The position numbers were made by a program, and so were the translations under genes. Below the pieces are notes generated by a model. It saw only the letters and a list, made by a program, of their open reading frames with translations, was not told the origin of the DNA and did not search any database. From contig JAQJVL010000003.1 of assembly GCA_035578905.1 (NCBI GenBank), positions 9,739,743 through 9,803,742 of the forward strand: 64,000 nt of DNA, read 5' to 3'. Source of the stretch: Stictocephala bisonia. Lineage: Eukaryota; Arthropoda; Insecta; Hemiptera; Membracidae. This document shows positions 22,101 through 34,340 of the stretch, one piece after another. The number at the start of each line of letters is the position of its first letter. The first letter of the stretch is position 1.

Positions 22101-25100
22101 GATTATATTTTTATTTTAATTATTTAACACTCCTTCGCATACAGTAGAATAAATCTCAATCAAGATACATACAGGCCTGTAATTAAGCTCATGAACAGGT
22201 ATTTCACATCTTATTTGCGTCTAACTTACAGTATATAATTGTAATACATTTGCTTGTAGACTATTATTAATCAATACAGCTAATTAACACAGTTACGGAT
22301 ATACCCAGTACATCTCGTTGTGGCGCCCAGTTGACGGTCATCACATTGTCTGGAAGTCCCTGGATGTTCTCCTTCCTTGTCTTCCACAACACTCTCTGCT
22401 TCAGCAGCCTGAACACGTTGATGTACATGTCAAAGTACTCCTGGGGCTGCAGCTCGTCAGGCACGTAGGTTCCCAGGCTGAACAGGATGACACCGTCAGA
22501 AGCTTCGTCTATAAACCTCTGGATATTCTAAAAAAGGATATTTGAATCGTAATTATAACATTAGATATTTTATTTTTCAGTTTTTGAAATTTGAAGATAA
22601 TTGGGTTGTTTTTTATATTATCACTGTTTTTAACAACAACATTGTTAAAGAATGCAATTATATGTATGTACCATATAAAAAAGTATTTTCCCTATTTGCC
22701 TAGCTTTCTGAACTTGCTACTAGCATTCATATAGAACAACCCTCTTCTCCAGAAAAAATAAATAAATATAAAATTACAAAATAATAGTAGTAAAATAAAA
22801 ATTTACGATATTTAAATACACCCTTAAAAATATCACACTAAAAAAGAAAGAGAAACTCATACAAATTCCCCCCTAAAAATATATGTTGTATTTTGTTTGC
22901 TTTTTTGGGCTACAACCAATGTGAAATTGTTATAAATAACGTAAGAACCTCATTCATAACACAAAAAATGTGTAAGAAATATGGTTTGGGAAACTGAATA
23001 TTGCTTTATTTAAAAACAAATCAGAATAAGCTCAAGTAAATATTTTATTATGGTGTATTCAATAAGTAAATTGAGAATCATTCATTTTGGTCACCGTACT
23101 CTTACCTATCTGTGCCCTTAGTTTACTCACTCGGCAAACATAGAGTACACCCATTCACACTGAAAGTAACATTTAGTTTTGGTAAGGGTAGGCTCGTGAC
23201 AGTTATAAGGATATAGTTATTTAATATGGTCTTGCAGTTCCAATTTAGTTTGTACGTTTTCTTCTGAAAATGTCGGCTATCCGTTGATCTTTGTTTCAAC
23301 AATCTAATCTTACAAACTCGCAGAATTTTTTTTCATTAGGAATAAGTTTGAAAAAATACTGACCCATACTACAACAAATTTATATAGACATACAGGTGCC
23401 ATAAAAAGAAGATTGATAATATATTTGGGTTTTACAAAAATAATCAATAAAATTCTACTTATAAACATTTTGTAACAAGCCTGTATATTAAATTTTATAA
23501 ATTTACCTCTATAGATTCTTAACACACGTATAAATCTGAAATTTCTTTTTAACTTCTTAAGTACAGGACAGTCAGTATTATTAGATTAAGAATAATATTT
23601 TAATCTTTAAATTTATCTACGATATTTATTTTACATTTACTGATAGTACAATTCTATCTGTGAACATTAAATTAAACGGAAAATAATCTTTTCTAATTAT
23701 AATTAGATATAAATCTCACCTTATTTATATCTAATAATAGTGGCTAACCTTTGGCAAAGGTTTTTCTTCCTCTATGTGAATACCTGCCACAGGGATGATG
23801 TTGGGAGTTCTCGGCTGCGCGTAGTCAGCTGTCAGGTGGTCGTTGACGAAAACAAGGGAAATATTGCTAAACATATCCCAAACTGGTGGCGCATCTGGGA
23901 AATATGTATTTATTCGTTGGTCTAATATTGGTATATATTTATTATAGTACGTGTAGTACAGATTTCTGAAAACATGTAGCGTGTTACGAAACCTTTCAAA
24001 GAACGACATTTTATTTGGAAAGGGCGAACAATGTTCTGGAATGTGGGCGATAGAAAGAGTATTCCCTGTAATGCTATTGACCACATAGGAAGTCACGTAG
24101 GCTTGAAGGCCAATCACGGGGGCTTTGAAAATATGTCCCATTACAAGGACGAACGCCTGGCTATTGAATGTCTCCGTAATTACTAAATCGAAATGTTCCT
24201 TGGATGAAAGGAGTTTGTGTATTTTGTCACTTTCTATAAAATCCTTAAACACAACCTCAAATACATCGATGTATAAATCCATGCACTGATGGTGGGGGAT
24301 ATCTATAAACTTCTTTATCAGCCTTTTTACTGTAACAAGCAATTAAAATGTTATTTTTCAATTTTTAAAAATATCACATAAATTTTAAGTTAATTATTTA
24401 AAATTACAATATACACTCAACACTTAAAACGAAAAAAGGTAAAGAGAGTATATTTTACTATAGCATATAATTTGAATATGCATTAGACAGAAATTGAATT
24501 AGTTTTACTACAAATAACATAACTCACATATGTTATCCAATTTATGCAAGTTCCTACCTAAAATAAATGCAAATATTTTAGGGAAGAAAAATATTTTAAT
24601 TCTAAAACAAACAAAAATAACTACATTCAAATGACCTATCATGGAGATATTAACAAATCTTTACATAACATATTCTCCAAACAATGATAGAAAATTACAA
24701 ATAGATCAAAGAACAGAATCAAAAATATACTACAACATAATTATTCTACTAAAAATAATGAAAACAAATACAATGATCCTGGAATTTATAAAATTAAATG
24801 TTCAACTTGTCCTAAATATTAAATTGGCCAAATAGGAAGAAGTTTTAGTCAAAGATTCAAAGAACATATACCAAAAAACAAACATCAACATTTATCAACA
24901 TTGCTGAACATTTAATTCAAGAAAACCATAATATTTCATCAATTGAAGAAAATTTTAAAATTACACATTTTGCATCTAAAAGTAAAAAACTAAATGCTAT
25001 TGAAAAATTTTATATATACAAAAACACAAAAGAAAATCCATCATTATTACTCAATGATCAAATAAAATTTCAATTAAATATTAATTTTGATTCTATCATG

Positions 25101-25309
25101 AAGATGCAAAATTATAAAGTTTAACAAGATCTACAACCTATCCATCTACATTTTTATTTAAATGTTTATAGTATCAGCTGTTGAATTAATTATTCCACTG
25201 TTAAATATTTGTATAACCTTATTTTATTCTGTACAACTGAAGATGGTCTTTCGAGACAGTAATCTATATTGATTATTAAAAACACCACAAAAGATTGTTA
25301 AGTGTTGTT

Positions 25310-25358
<49 letters not shown>

Positions 25359-28188
25359 TATATATATATATATAAGACAAATATATAGCTTATAAAATTA
25401 TATTAAGCTCAAATAAGCCTCGTAAATTTACTTATAATATCAATAATATGACAGGCTAAAAATTACTAAGAGACAAAGACAAAGTGCTAAAGATGTTAAA
25501 ATTGCTTAAAGTTTATAGAATATGTGAAGTAGTAATGTAAATGTAAAATCAGTAAGACAATGTGGCATTTCACTCATTGAAGGGAAAATGGATTAAACAT
25601 AAAAAATATGATTTGGAATCAGAATGTAGGTTATCAAAGAAGGTTGCTGTAGAACCATTTAGGTGGCCTATACGACTATAAAAGGCGTGGTATCTGTTTG
25701 GTTGACCTTGGCTGGTTGAAGAAAATATAACTATATATAGAAGAAAATATATTAATATAACACATTAAAATTCGTCAAATGTTCTCAAGATTAGAACCAA
25801 GGATGTGGTTAGTAAATAATGGGGATTGTAAATAAATAGTTAATAGTGTAAATAGTAAATAAATAGTTATTGTATAAATTTAGTTTAAATGCTTGATTAG
25901 ACTAGTCATAAAAATGATTAATGGAACGAGCAATGTGAAGCTGAATGGTTTACAAAAATCATACCCCTACCAGGAGGGAAACGATTTGATAAAACTGTGT
26001 AATTTTAATTTTTATTTTTGAAATTTGTTAATGATGGAGTATCATATGAGGGAGACAAAGGTAGTTGGACATTTGCCATCATTACGTGAAAAATAACAAT
26101 CACGACGTTTCGATTTGGTAAAACCCAAACCTTTTTCAAGTGCTAAAAACTAAATTACATCTACACAAACATGTTATAAAACTACGTTCTTAAACTAATA
26201 AACTTATCTACTTTAATAATTATCTACATTTTAACCTAGATCCTAGAATGGAGTACAACAAAATGAACTTCTACTAAATATAAAAAATAATAAATCTGTT
26301 ATATTTAGTAGAAGTTCATTTTGTTGTACTCCATTCTAGGATCTAGGTTAAAATGTAGATAATTATTAAAGTAGATAAGTTTATTAGTTTAAGAACGTAG
26401 TTTTATAACATGTTTTTGTAGATGTAATTTAGTTTTTAGCACTTGAAAAAGGTTTGGGTTTTACCAAATCGAAACGTCGTGATTGTTATTTTTCACGTAA
26501 TGATGGTAAATGTCCAACTACTTTTGTCTCTCTCATTTAATTTTTATTTATTATTTTTTTCTTTCTATTTATTATGAAATGCGTAATACGCAAGTCATTA
26601 AGGTAAGCATTACATTAAAATAAGTAAAAATAGTAAATTCTAATTGAAAATAAACTACTGTAGCTTGCAAATAGTCACTTCAAACAGGCGGGTTTGAAAG
26701 AAAAAAAAACATTTTTTATAACATAGTTATATGTTTAATTCTATAATGATTTAGTGACGCTTCAATATAATGATATAAACAAGTAAAATAAAATACAAAT
26801 ACTCATAGATTATTAGTTATTAGTAACTATTAATTTTTATTGTCTCTTTTGTGTTACGAATATTTCGTTCAAAAATTAGATGTACATTAGATTATTCCTC
26901 ACATGTAATTTAGAGAGTTTCATTAGCAGATTGTTGTAATAAGATTTCTTAATGATTTCAGATAGTACTTGACCTAATCCGTTACTTCTTTATATATATT
27001 CTTTATGTTATTCTTTACTTTATGATGTAGATGTTAAACCTGAGTTATAATACACTTTTTTAGTTCATGCGTTTATTTATTTTTGTATACATTTAATGTG
27101 CCAGCTGTAGGAGGATGATGAACATTTAATATGCCAGCTGTAGGAGGATGATGAACATTTAATATGCCAGCTGTAGGAGGATGATGAACATTTAATATGC
27201 CAGCTGTAGGAGGATGATGAACATTGATTTGTAAATGGGTAACGAGTCTTAGGACGTTTTTGTTCAAACTAAGTTTGACCTTCTCGATGAATATAATTAA
27301 TGGACAAATTCCTTTAGCTGCCCGCCAAACCAATACTTTTTTCTATTACTGAATATCCATAAAGGAGATATGAAAGATGTTGCAGGACATATAAACACTC
27401 ATTATACAATATATCCTAGGCGCTTTTTCTACATAAACTCACAAAGATATTGTGTAGGTTAGGTTACGTTAGGTTACAGGCAAGTCATTTCATTACAAAC
27501 GAAGCTAATAACAACATGTTCTTGTACATATATAAGTAAATTAGGTAGTTATTGGCATAGAACAAGTTTGGGTTTGGCGGGCAGCTAAAGAAATTTGACC
27601 TAATTAATAATTATGTGCATGAAAGAAAAACGATCCGAGTCACCAGCCCATTACTTTGAGAATTTAATTTGAATGTACAGTAATAGGAATCAGGCAAAGG
27701 TCTTCGTGAATATCAAGTTTGGCTAAGTCTGCAAGTGAATTTATAAAATAATCAGACATATGCGTATCTTTTTTAGTTTATATAACACCTGAGATTAATC
27801 TTTATTTTATAAATTATTCTAAAAGGGAAGTTGTCAAATCTACTCAACTTTATGAATATACTAAACACTAGGAACTAATTAAGAATTATCAAATAATATA
27901 CAAACTATTATCATTATCTGTAGAAACGTTATCCATGATAACATCGGTGTAGTTTGCCTGTGGCTCGTCCAGGGGGAAGGGGCTGTAGACAACCACCTCG
28001 TGGCCAGCTCTCGCCAGAGCCTTCAGTAGGGGTTGAGAGAACCTATGATGACTCCTGGCAAATAATGGAAGTACTGCAAGGATACGAGCTCCCTCAACAG
28101 GAAGGCAACTCCTGAAGATTGTAATCAGACCCAATATATATGTACCCTTAAAAACACAAAACACAATCGTACATAGACTGTTGTACAT
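18814..28188 (-). CDS. UDP-glycosyltransferase gene A (complete, five exons)
   Basis: UGTs move a sugar from a UDP-sugar to small lipophilic acceptors, with the catalytic domain in the ER lumen. Exons in transcript order are 27906-28188, 23749-24329, 22305-22527, 20601-20820 and 18814-19105. Together they make 1599 bases, 532 residues, in frame at every junction. Exon 1 has a hydrophobic N-terminus and FARSHHRF with the conserved catalytic-type His. Exons 3-4 join to WAPQRDVLAHPHCVLFITHG, with the donor-sugar signature ending PQFFDQQRN. Exon 5 has a membrane span and a KEKYN tail, a KxKxx ER-retention motif. All donors are GT and acceptors AG; donor 1 is a weak GTTTGT. It is the closest paralogue of gene B, with the same exon phases. 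The acceptor substrate cannot be told from sequence. Confidence 0.88.
20601..20820 (-). CDS. UGT gene A, exon 4 (donor-sugar signature)
   Basis: It starts after TTCCTAG and ends at GTAAGT. It encodes AHPHCVLFITHGGLLSQHEA, then CGVPVVVIPQFFDQ and the EKGIGVRLNNLEIT stretch. The HGG, E and terminal DQ residues bind UDP-sugar in this family. It is 220 bases, one codon shorter than the gene B equivalent. Confidence 0.9.
21115..21600. repeat. Dispersed repeat in intron 3 of UGT gene A
   Basis: Its left part (TTGGCACTAACTTTCCCCCA ... TTTGATTCCCAAAT) recurs at 28,417-28,495. Its right part (ATCCATCCGTTTGGTCTCC, ACACAGACAGGCACA, AACCCTAAAATGGATTTT, ending GGAGAAAGTA) recurs at about 29,456-29,690 and 32,375-32,625. 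It is probably the non-coding 3' part of a retroelement or a SINE-like unit. Confidence 0.75.
22305..22527 (-). CDS. UGT gene A, exon 3
   Basis: The acceptor TTTTTTAG precedes it and the donor is GTATAT. It encodes NIQRFIDEASDGVILFSLGT, DELQPQEYFDMYINVFRLLK and QRVLWK up to NWAPQRDVL. FSLGT and W-PQ are the start of the UDP-binding half of the enzyme. The 223-base length equals that of gene B exon 3. Confidence 0.9.
23749..24329 (-). CDS. UGT gene A, exon 2
   Basis: It begins after TTGTTACAG in phase 1 and ends PLPK before GTTAGC. It encodes most of the acceptor-binding half, including LLSSKEHFDLVITETFNSQA, a hydrophobic patch around GHIFKAPVIGLQAY and VFVNDHLTADYAQPRTPNII. It is 581 bases, identical in length to gene B exon 2. 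Confidence 0.9.
24781..25260 (+). mobile_element. Decayed Penelope-like GIY-YIG fragment in intron 1 of UGT gene A
   Basis: GIYKIKCSTCPKY is readable from 24,781, followed by a stop where the YIG tyrosine should be, then IGQIGRSFSQRFKEHIPKN. Further stops and frame changes follow. The tail near 25,225 reads CTGAAGATGGTCTTTCGAGAC. It lies antisense to the UGT and is clearly non-functional. Confidence 0.75.
25311..25375. repeat. (TA)n microsatellite with one CACA interruption
   Basis: Alternating TA units lie directly after the decayed Penelope-like fragment. Confidence 0.9.
26046..26536. repeat. 491-bp near-perfect palindrome in intron 1 of UGT gene A
   Basis: The 238-base arms (26046-26283 and 26299-26536) are reverse complements with only a few mismatches seen and no net length difference around a 15-base centre. 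Each arm contains CTTGAAAAAGGTTTGG and CCAAATCGAAACGTCGTG, which resemble the GAAAC-containing ends of Penelope-like elements. It is probably a head-to-head pair of element ends, or a foldback element. It has no coding content. Confidence 0.9.
27090..27225. repeat. Four-copy 33-bp tandem repeat
   Basis: The unit is ATTTAATATGCCAGCTGTAG plus GAGGATGATGAAC. Because 33 is a multiple of three, the minus strand reads as repeated VHHPPTAGILN. The open frame (27073-27333) has no other sign of being a gene. Confidence 0.9.
27297..27606. mobile_element. Small MITE-like element with inverted ends
   Basis: About 35-base ends at 27,297-27,333 and 27,570-27,606 are inverted copies (AGCTGCCCGCCAAACC and GGTTTGGCGGGCAGCT form the core). 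The interior has no coding capacity and contains GGTTAGGTTACGTTAGG near 27,450. No clear target-site duplication was found, so the class is unassigned. Confidence 0.5.
27906..28188 (-). CDS. UGT gene A, exon 1 (signal and N-terminal domain)
   Basis: It starts at the first ATG of the open frame (28188), giving MYNSLCTIVFCVFKGTYILG as a hydrophobic leader. Then come ARILAVLPLFARSHHRFSQP and LLKALARAGHEVVVYSPFPL, nearly identical to gene B exon 1. It ends one base into an Ile codon at a weak donor, GTTTGT, where gene B uses GTAAGC. The start is uncertain: no Met lies nearer the mature region, and a 5' non-coding exon is possible. Confidence 0.75.
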
Positions 28189-28512
28189 AACAAATAACCA
28201 ATACTCTAATGTCTTGTTTAACCGTTTACAACAATAGTTTGTAGATTTATGTAAATTGTTTGTAAATATTTTACTAGATTATTTTTTACACGTTATCTAA
28301 CATAATTGTTTAGTACAGTCCTTTGTTTTATAAGCTACTGGGGTTTTAAATACTAAAAAAATGATACTAAACTTAGCTCAAACGTGATCTGTTTCTCATA
28401 GAGATAAAATTAGATATTCCAAAGAATTGGCACACACTTTCCCCCATATTAAACAATAAAAAATCAAAACTTGAAAAGTTTGATTCCCAAATCATATACA
28501 CCTACATATACC

Positions 28513-28745
28513 ACTACACGTGTGAGGGTGGGTGAGTGGGACAATAGCATTGCACATGTGAGGGTGGGTGGGTTGGACATTACCACTGCATGTGTAAGGG
28601 TGGGTGGGTGGGCCTATACCACTGCACGTGTATGGGTGGGTAGGTGGACCTATACCACTGTACGTGTATGGGTGGGTAGGTGGGCCTATACCACTGTACG
28701 TGTATGGGTGGGCGGGTGGGTTACTACCATTGTAAGTGTATGGTT
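28513..28745 (+). repeat. G-rich minisatellite, left duplicate
   Basis: Six to seven imperfect units of about 36 bp, of the type TACGTGTATGGGTGGGTAGG followed by TGGGCCTATACCACTG. It belongs to the same family as the arrays at 31.4, 48.6, 55.6 and 63.8 kb. Confidence 0.9.
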
Positions 28746-29764
28746 CTTTTGTGAATCCCTCTGGTCCGAGGAAGGTGAGCTTGGTTCACTGAAATTGATC
28801 ACAATAATATTTGTGCATTTTGTACTTGTATTGTAATATATTTGTGCATTTTGTGCTTATATTGTAATAAATTTGTTTGTGTTACGTTTATTTGTACTGT
28901 ATATAGGATAGTATAACAAGATATTAAACGTCTTAAAAGGACAGCCTACCGGAGATATGCTCTATATATTCGATTCCAACTTATTTCATCAATGTAAACA
29001 CTCAAAAACTTCACGCGAGATGAAAACTCATTGATGCTATTATTGTTGGCAGTACTAGATCTTATGCTAAATAGTCTACCGATGTAAACTGTAATTAACT
29101 GTAAATGAAGTTCTAAAAAGCACATTCGAAGTTTTGACATTCAAGAGAAGCAACTCTTTCTTTCAGAAATAGTGGGTGTACTGTATTCAGATATCCGAAC
29201 ATTATAATTTTAAGACAGCAACACTAACGAGAATCAGCAAAGTTCCCTAATGGGATCGTGGCCACAAACACCTATTTCTCTCTGTTAAAGAATTCTATAC
29301 GTTCAAAGTTATGTGTTCTTCTTTCAGAACTCACGAACTGCTTCGAAGAAAACAACTAGAAAATCCTTCACCACCTCTAGGTTACCGTTAATTAAAATGA
29401 GTTAAATGCATGTAGAGCTATTGAAGTCTGCAAGTTTCGTAACTTACAGAACTTTGATACACCTACATACCATATTTCATAAAAAAATGATCTATCCGTT
29501 TGGTCTCCCACTATGGTGAAGCGCACATACACACATACGGACAGACATAAACATTTTTCCAAAAAATAAACACTTTTTTGGGCTCAGAGAACCCTAAAAT
29601 GGATTTTCATACCAACTTGTGAAAAAAAAGTTTTGGTCGATAGCAATACCTACTTTCTCTATGGTAACGTATATTGGAGAAAGTAGTACCTAATTATACC
29701 GTAAAAATCAATGACGTATTATTTTACGTTATAATATTACACCTCTTATATAAAAGAAACCACC

Positions 29765-31390
29765 TAGTCACAACAATTCCGACCAGGTCTGAACCCAGGT
29801 TGTTCAACAGGGATGCTGTCGTTGATAATAGGTGATATTCTGTTGTATATCAGTCTCCCCAGAAATAGCTCGTTCTGATACTTTACTAGGCTTCAAAACA
29901 GCTATTAATTTAGATTTTTAAAAGCTTTGGACCTATCACCACTTGTCAATATGACATTGAAAACTGTTCGAAATCAATGTTTTACTTTTTTACCAGCATG
30001 TTTTAGAAATTGCGGGAATTTGTCTATTCCCGCTGCCTTCCCAGTTGGAAAGGCCATGACCGCCTCATTTAACTCTTGAAATTGTTCGAGCAGTGAACGG
30101 CCTTGAAACGTCTAATGATGCCAGTGGGCTTTTCTTGATTTCATTCAGTTTGTACAGATCTTTTTTGTTAGAAGGTTGACGGGAGGAATTAGTTGAGCCA
30201 ACAATGAATGTTCTATAGATCTTAGGTGCAGCCCAGTGCTATTTCCCAGGAGCTTAGGGTTATCGGATTAATGACTAAACTTGCCTGCTGCTTTGTTCAC
30301 AAGTTAGGTATTCTACTGAATTTACCAGTTTCTCTCTTCTAGCATTATCGAAAGAGCGTGTCAGGGTTGTTGGTGTTCTAAAACTCCTTATCGGCTCCTT
30401 CCTGTATGTATTCTTCTATGAAGATGCGTTTGACAATTAGTTTGAAAAGAAAAAGAAAAAAACAGTAGAGATTGTAGATATGTCATCATCCTACGTACAG
30501 TATGGAGATAGTTACTGGCTGCTACTTAAATGTTACAAATAAATAATGTGTCTTGGACTGTTGCAATTACCCTATTCCAATTTTAGCAACGGGTTAATTA
30601 AAGGTCTCAGAGAAATCTTTTAGGCAACAAAATGATGGACTACCACAAGATTCTGTTCTTCGTTCCTCTTTTATTCAATATAAAAACCTGCCAGATAATT
30701 CATATAAGCAGACGATATTGTTCTCGCAACGCATCACGAGAACATTTTTATAAAAGTACACTTACTCTTGTTCTAGCCACGGCCAATAATTATTTTAGAA
30801 TCTGGAAGCTAAAGTTACAAAAACAGGAGAAACTTTCATCTGAATAATAGACCATCTAATAAAAAAATGTAATTCTTCTTTGATTGAGATAGACTGAAAC
30901 ACAATGAGCTTCCATGGAACTTGTGGGTTATTTAGATAGACCTCTCTGTTTTGTAATTCATCTACAGAAAACGAAAGCTGATGACCTAAGATAACGCTCT
31001 GAATCTCTGTGGAGGGGGGGGGGTGAGCAACGCACAAGTACTGCATACTTCACTTTTGTCCCCGGTTTACTACACTACTAAATATTGTGCTCCCACATGA
31101 CTTAATACTACACATATGTGAGAGGTCAATGCCCAACTAAATAGGGTGATGAGGGCTATCCGCGGCTTCCTCATCTAAACCCCTCTACCATAGCTTCCAT
31201 GGTGTGCAACAAAGCTCCTCCGGATATATGTTGCAAAGAGGCACTCATCAGGGAGTTCAAAAAGAACCTATCTTCTCCGAATCTTTCTGTTTTGCAAGAT
31301 GCACAACGTGCAGTGTGACTTAAATCTATAAAACCTCTTCGACCAGCTTCCCAGTTATTTTTAAACGAGTGTTCGACAAAATCCAACTGG
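29765..31390. mobile_element. Non-LTR retrotransposon (LINE) relic with inverted 5' half, left copy
   Basis: On the minus strand, about 30,130 down to 29,765 reads AVMAFPTGKAAGIDKFPQFL, then LIYNRISPIINDSIPVEQPG and FRPGRNCCD: reverse transcriptase N-terminal motifs. On the plus strand, about 30,600-31,390 reads GLPQDSVLRPLLFNI, a decayed ADDIVLAT active-site stretch (via frameshifts) and IREFKKNL near the C-terminus. So the 5' half of the ORF is inverted relative to the 3' half, with the part between FRPGR and GLPQ missing. Many stops and frameshifts; no function. Confidence 0.75.
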
Positions 31391-31437
31391 GAGCTAACTT
31401 TAAATATGTTTAAGTTTTTAACATATTACACTTAAAC

Positions 31438-31668
31438 CTACACGTGTGAGGGTGGGTGGGTGGGACAATAGCATTGCACGTGTGAGGATGGGTGGGTGGG
31501 ACAATACCACTGCATATGTAAGGGTGGATGGGTGGGCCTATACCACTGCATGTGTATGGGTGGGTAGGTGGGCCTATACCACTGTACGTGTATGGGTGGG
31601 TAGGTGGGCCTATACCACTGTACGTGTATGGGTGGCGGGTGGGTTACTACCATTGTACGTGTATGGTT
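31438..31668 (+). repeat. G-rich minisatellite, right duplicate
   Basis: Same array as at 28513-28745 with slightly different unit variants. The first unit contains GGGTGGGTGGGTGGG, a single-base-loop G-quadruplex motif. Confidence 0.9.
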
Positions 31669-32689
31669 CTTTTGTGAATCCCTCTGGTCTGAGGAAGGTG
31701 AGCTTGGTTCACTAAAAGCGAACACAATAATATTTGTGCATTTTGTACTTGTATTGTAATATATTTGTGCATTTTGTGCTTATATTGTAATAAATTTGTG
31801 TTGTGTGACGTTTATTTGTACTGTATATAGGATAGTATAACAAGATATTAAACGTTTAAAAGGACAGCCTACCGGAGATATGCTCTATATATTGATTCCA
31901 ACTTATTTCATCAATGTAAACACTCAAAAACTTCACGCGAGATGAAAACTCATTGATGCTATTATTGTTGGCAGTACTAGATCTTATGCTAAATAGTCTA
32001 CCGATGTAAACTGTAATTAACTGTAAATGAAGTTCTAAAAAACATATTCGAAGTTTTGACATTCAAGAGAAGCAACTCTTTCTTTCAGAAATAGTGGGTG
32101 TACTGCATTCAGATATCCGAACATTATAATTTTAAGACAGCATCACTAACGAGAATCAGCAAAGTTCCCTAATGGGACCGTGGCCACAAACACCTATTTC
32201 TCTCTGTTGAAGAATTCTATACGTTCAAAGTTATGTGTTCTTCTTTCAGAACTCACGAACTGCTTCGAAGAAAACAACTAGAAAATCCTTCACCACCTCT
32301 AGGTTACCGTTAATTAAAATGAGTTAAATGCATGTAGAGCTATTGAAGTCTGCAAGTTTCGTAACTTACAGAACTTTGATACACCTACATACCATATTTC
32401 ATAAAAAATTATCCATCCGTTTGGTCTCCCACTATGGTGAAGTGCACACACACACATACGGACAGACATAAACATTTTTCCAAAAAATAAACACTTTTTT
32501 GGGCTCAGAGAACCCTAAAATGGATTTTCATACTAACTTGTGAAAAAAAATTTTTGGTCGATAACAATACCTACTTTCTCTATGGTAACGTATATTGGAG
32601 AAAGTAGTACGTAATTATACCGTAAAAATCAATGACGTATTATTTTACGTTATAATATTATACCTCTTATATAAAAGAAACCACCTAGT

Positions 32690-34340
32690 GACAACAATTC
32701 CGACCAGGTCTGAACCCAGGTTGTTCAACAGGGATGCTGTCGTTGATAATAGGTGATATTCTGTTGTATATCAGTCTCCCCAGAAATAGCTCGTTCTGAT
32801 ACTTTACTAGGCTTCAAAACAGCTATTAATTTAGATTTTTAAAAGCTTTGGACCTATCACCACTTGTCAATATGACATTGAAAACTGTTCGAAGATCAAT
32901 GTTTTACTTTTTTACCAGCATGTTTTAGAAATTGCGGGAATTTGTCTATTCCCGCTGCCTTCCCAGTTGGAAAGGCCATGACCGCCTCATTTAACTCTTG
33001 AAATTGTTCGAGCAGTGAACGGCCTTGAAACGTCTAATGATGCCAGTGGGCTTTTCTTGATTTCATTCAGTTTGTACAGATCTTTTTTGTTAGAAGGTTG
33101 ACGGGAGGAATTAGTTGAGCCAACAATGAATGTTCTATAGATCTTAGGTGCAGCCCAGTGCTATTTCCCAGGAGCTTAGGGTTATCGGATTAATGACTAA
33201 ACTTGGCTGCTGCTTTGTTCACAAGTTAGGTATTCTACTGAATTTACCCGTTTCTCTCTTCTAGCATTATCGAAAGAGCATGTCAGGGTTGTTGGTGTTC
33301 TAAAACTCCTTGTATACATCATCACGTTATCGGCTCCTTCCTGTATGTATTCTTCTATGAAGATGCGTTTGACAATGAGTTTGAAAAGAAAAAGAAAAAA
33401 ACAGTAGAGTTTGTAGATATGTCATCATCCTACGTACAGTATGGAGATAGTTACTAGGCTGCTACTTAAATGTTACAAATAAATAATGTGTCCTGGACTG
33501 TTGCAATTACCCTATTCCAATTTTAGCAACGGGTTAATTAAAGGTCTCAGAGAAATCTTTTAGGCAACAAAATGATGGACTACCACAAGATTCTGTTCTT
33601 CGTTCCTCTTTTATTCAATATAAAAACCTGCCAGATAATTCATATAAGCAGACGATATTGTTCTCGCAACGCATCACGAGAACATTTTTATAAAAGTACA
33701 CTTACTCTTGTTCTAGCCACGGCCAATAATTATTTTAGAATCTGGAAGATAAAGTTACAAAAACAGGAGAAACCTCCTTTCATCAGAATAATAGACCATC
33801 TAATAAAAAAATTTAATTCTTCTTTGATTGAGATAGACTGAAACACAATGAGCTTCCATGGAACTTGTGGGTTATTTAGATAGACCTCTCTGTTTTGTAA
33901 TTCATCTACAGAAAACGAAAGCTGATGACCTAAGATAACGTTCTGAATCTCTGTGGAGGGGGGGGGGTGAGCAACGCACAAGTACTGCATACTTCACTTT
34001 TGTCCCCGGTTTACTACACTACTAAATATTGTGCTCCCACATGACTTAATACTACACATATGTGAGAGGTCAATGCCCAACTAAATAGGGTGATGAGGGC
34101 TATCCGCGGCTTCCTCATCTAAACCCCTCTACCATAGCTTCCATGGTGTGCAACAAAGCTCCTCCGGATATATGTTGCAAAGAGGCACTCATCAGAGAGT
34201 TCAAAAAGATCCTATCTTCTCCGAATCTTTCTGTTTTGCAAGATGCACAACGTGCAGTGTGACTTAAATCTATAAAACCTCTTCGACCAGCTTCCTAGTT
34301 ATTTTTAAACGAGTGTTCGCCAAAATCCAACTGGGAGCTA
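32690..34340. mobile_element. LINE relic with inverted 5' half, right copy
   Basis: The duplicate of the relic at 29,765-31,390. The minus-strand KAAGID/FRPGRN half and the plus-strand GLPQDSVL half keep the same inverted arrangement, so the inversion predates the tandem duplication. Confidence 0.75.

Larger units (their letters stand above)
28513..31414. repeat. 2.9-kb tandem duplication, left copy
   Basis: It is almost identical to 31438-34357, with only 23 bases between the copies. It contains a G-rich 36-bp-type minisatellite (28513-28745), the dispersed repeat at 29,456-29,690 and a rearranged LINE relic. Relative to the right copy it lacks about 17 bases near 30,390 (GTATACATCATCACGTT). 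Confidence 0.95.

Noticed and set aside
27073..27333. Minus-strand frame with repeated VHHPPTAGILN
   Set aside because: It comes from a 33-bp repeat joined to a MITE-like end; no gene features.
28471..28836. Open frames rich in VRVGGW/VWVGRW here and in the sister arrays
   Set aside because: 36 bp is a multiple of three, so the G-rich minisatellite is open in several frames; it is repeat, not protein.
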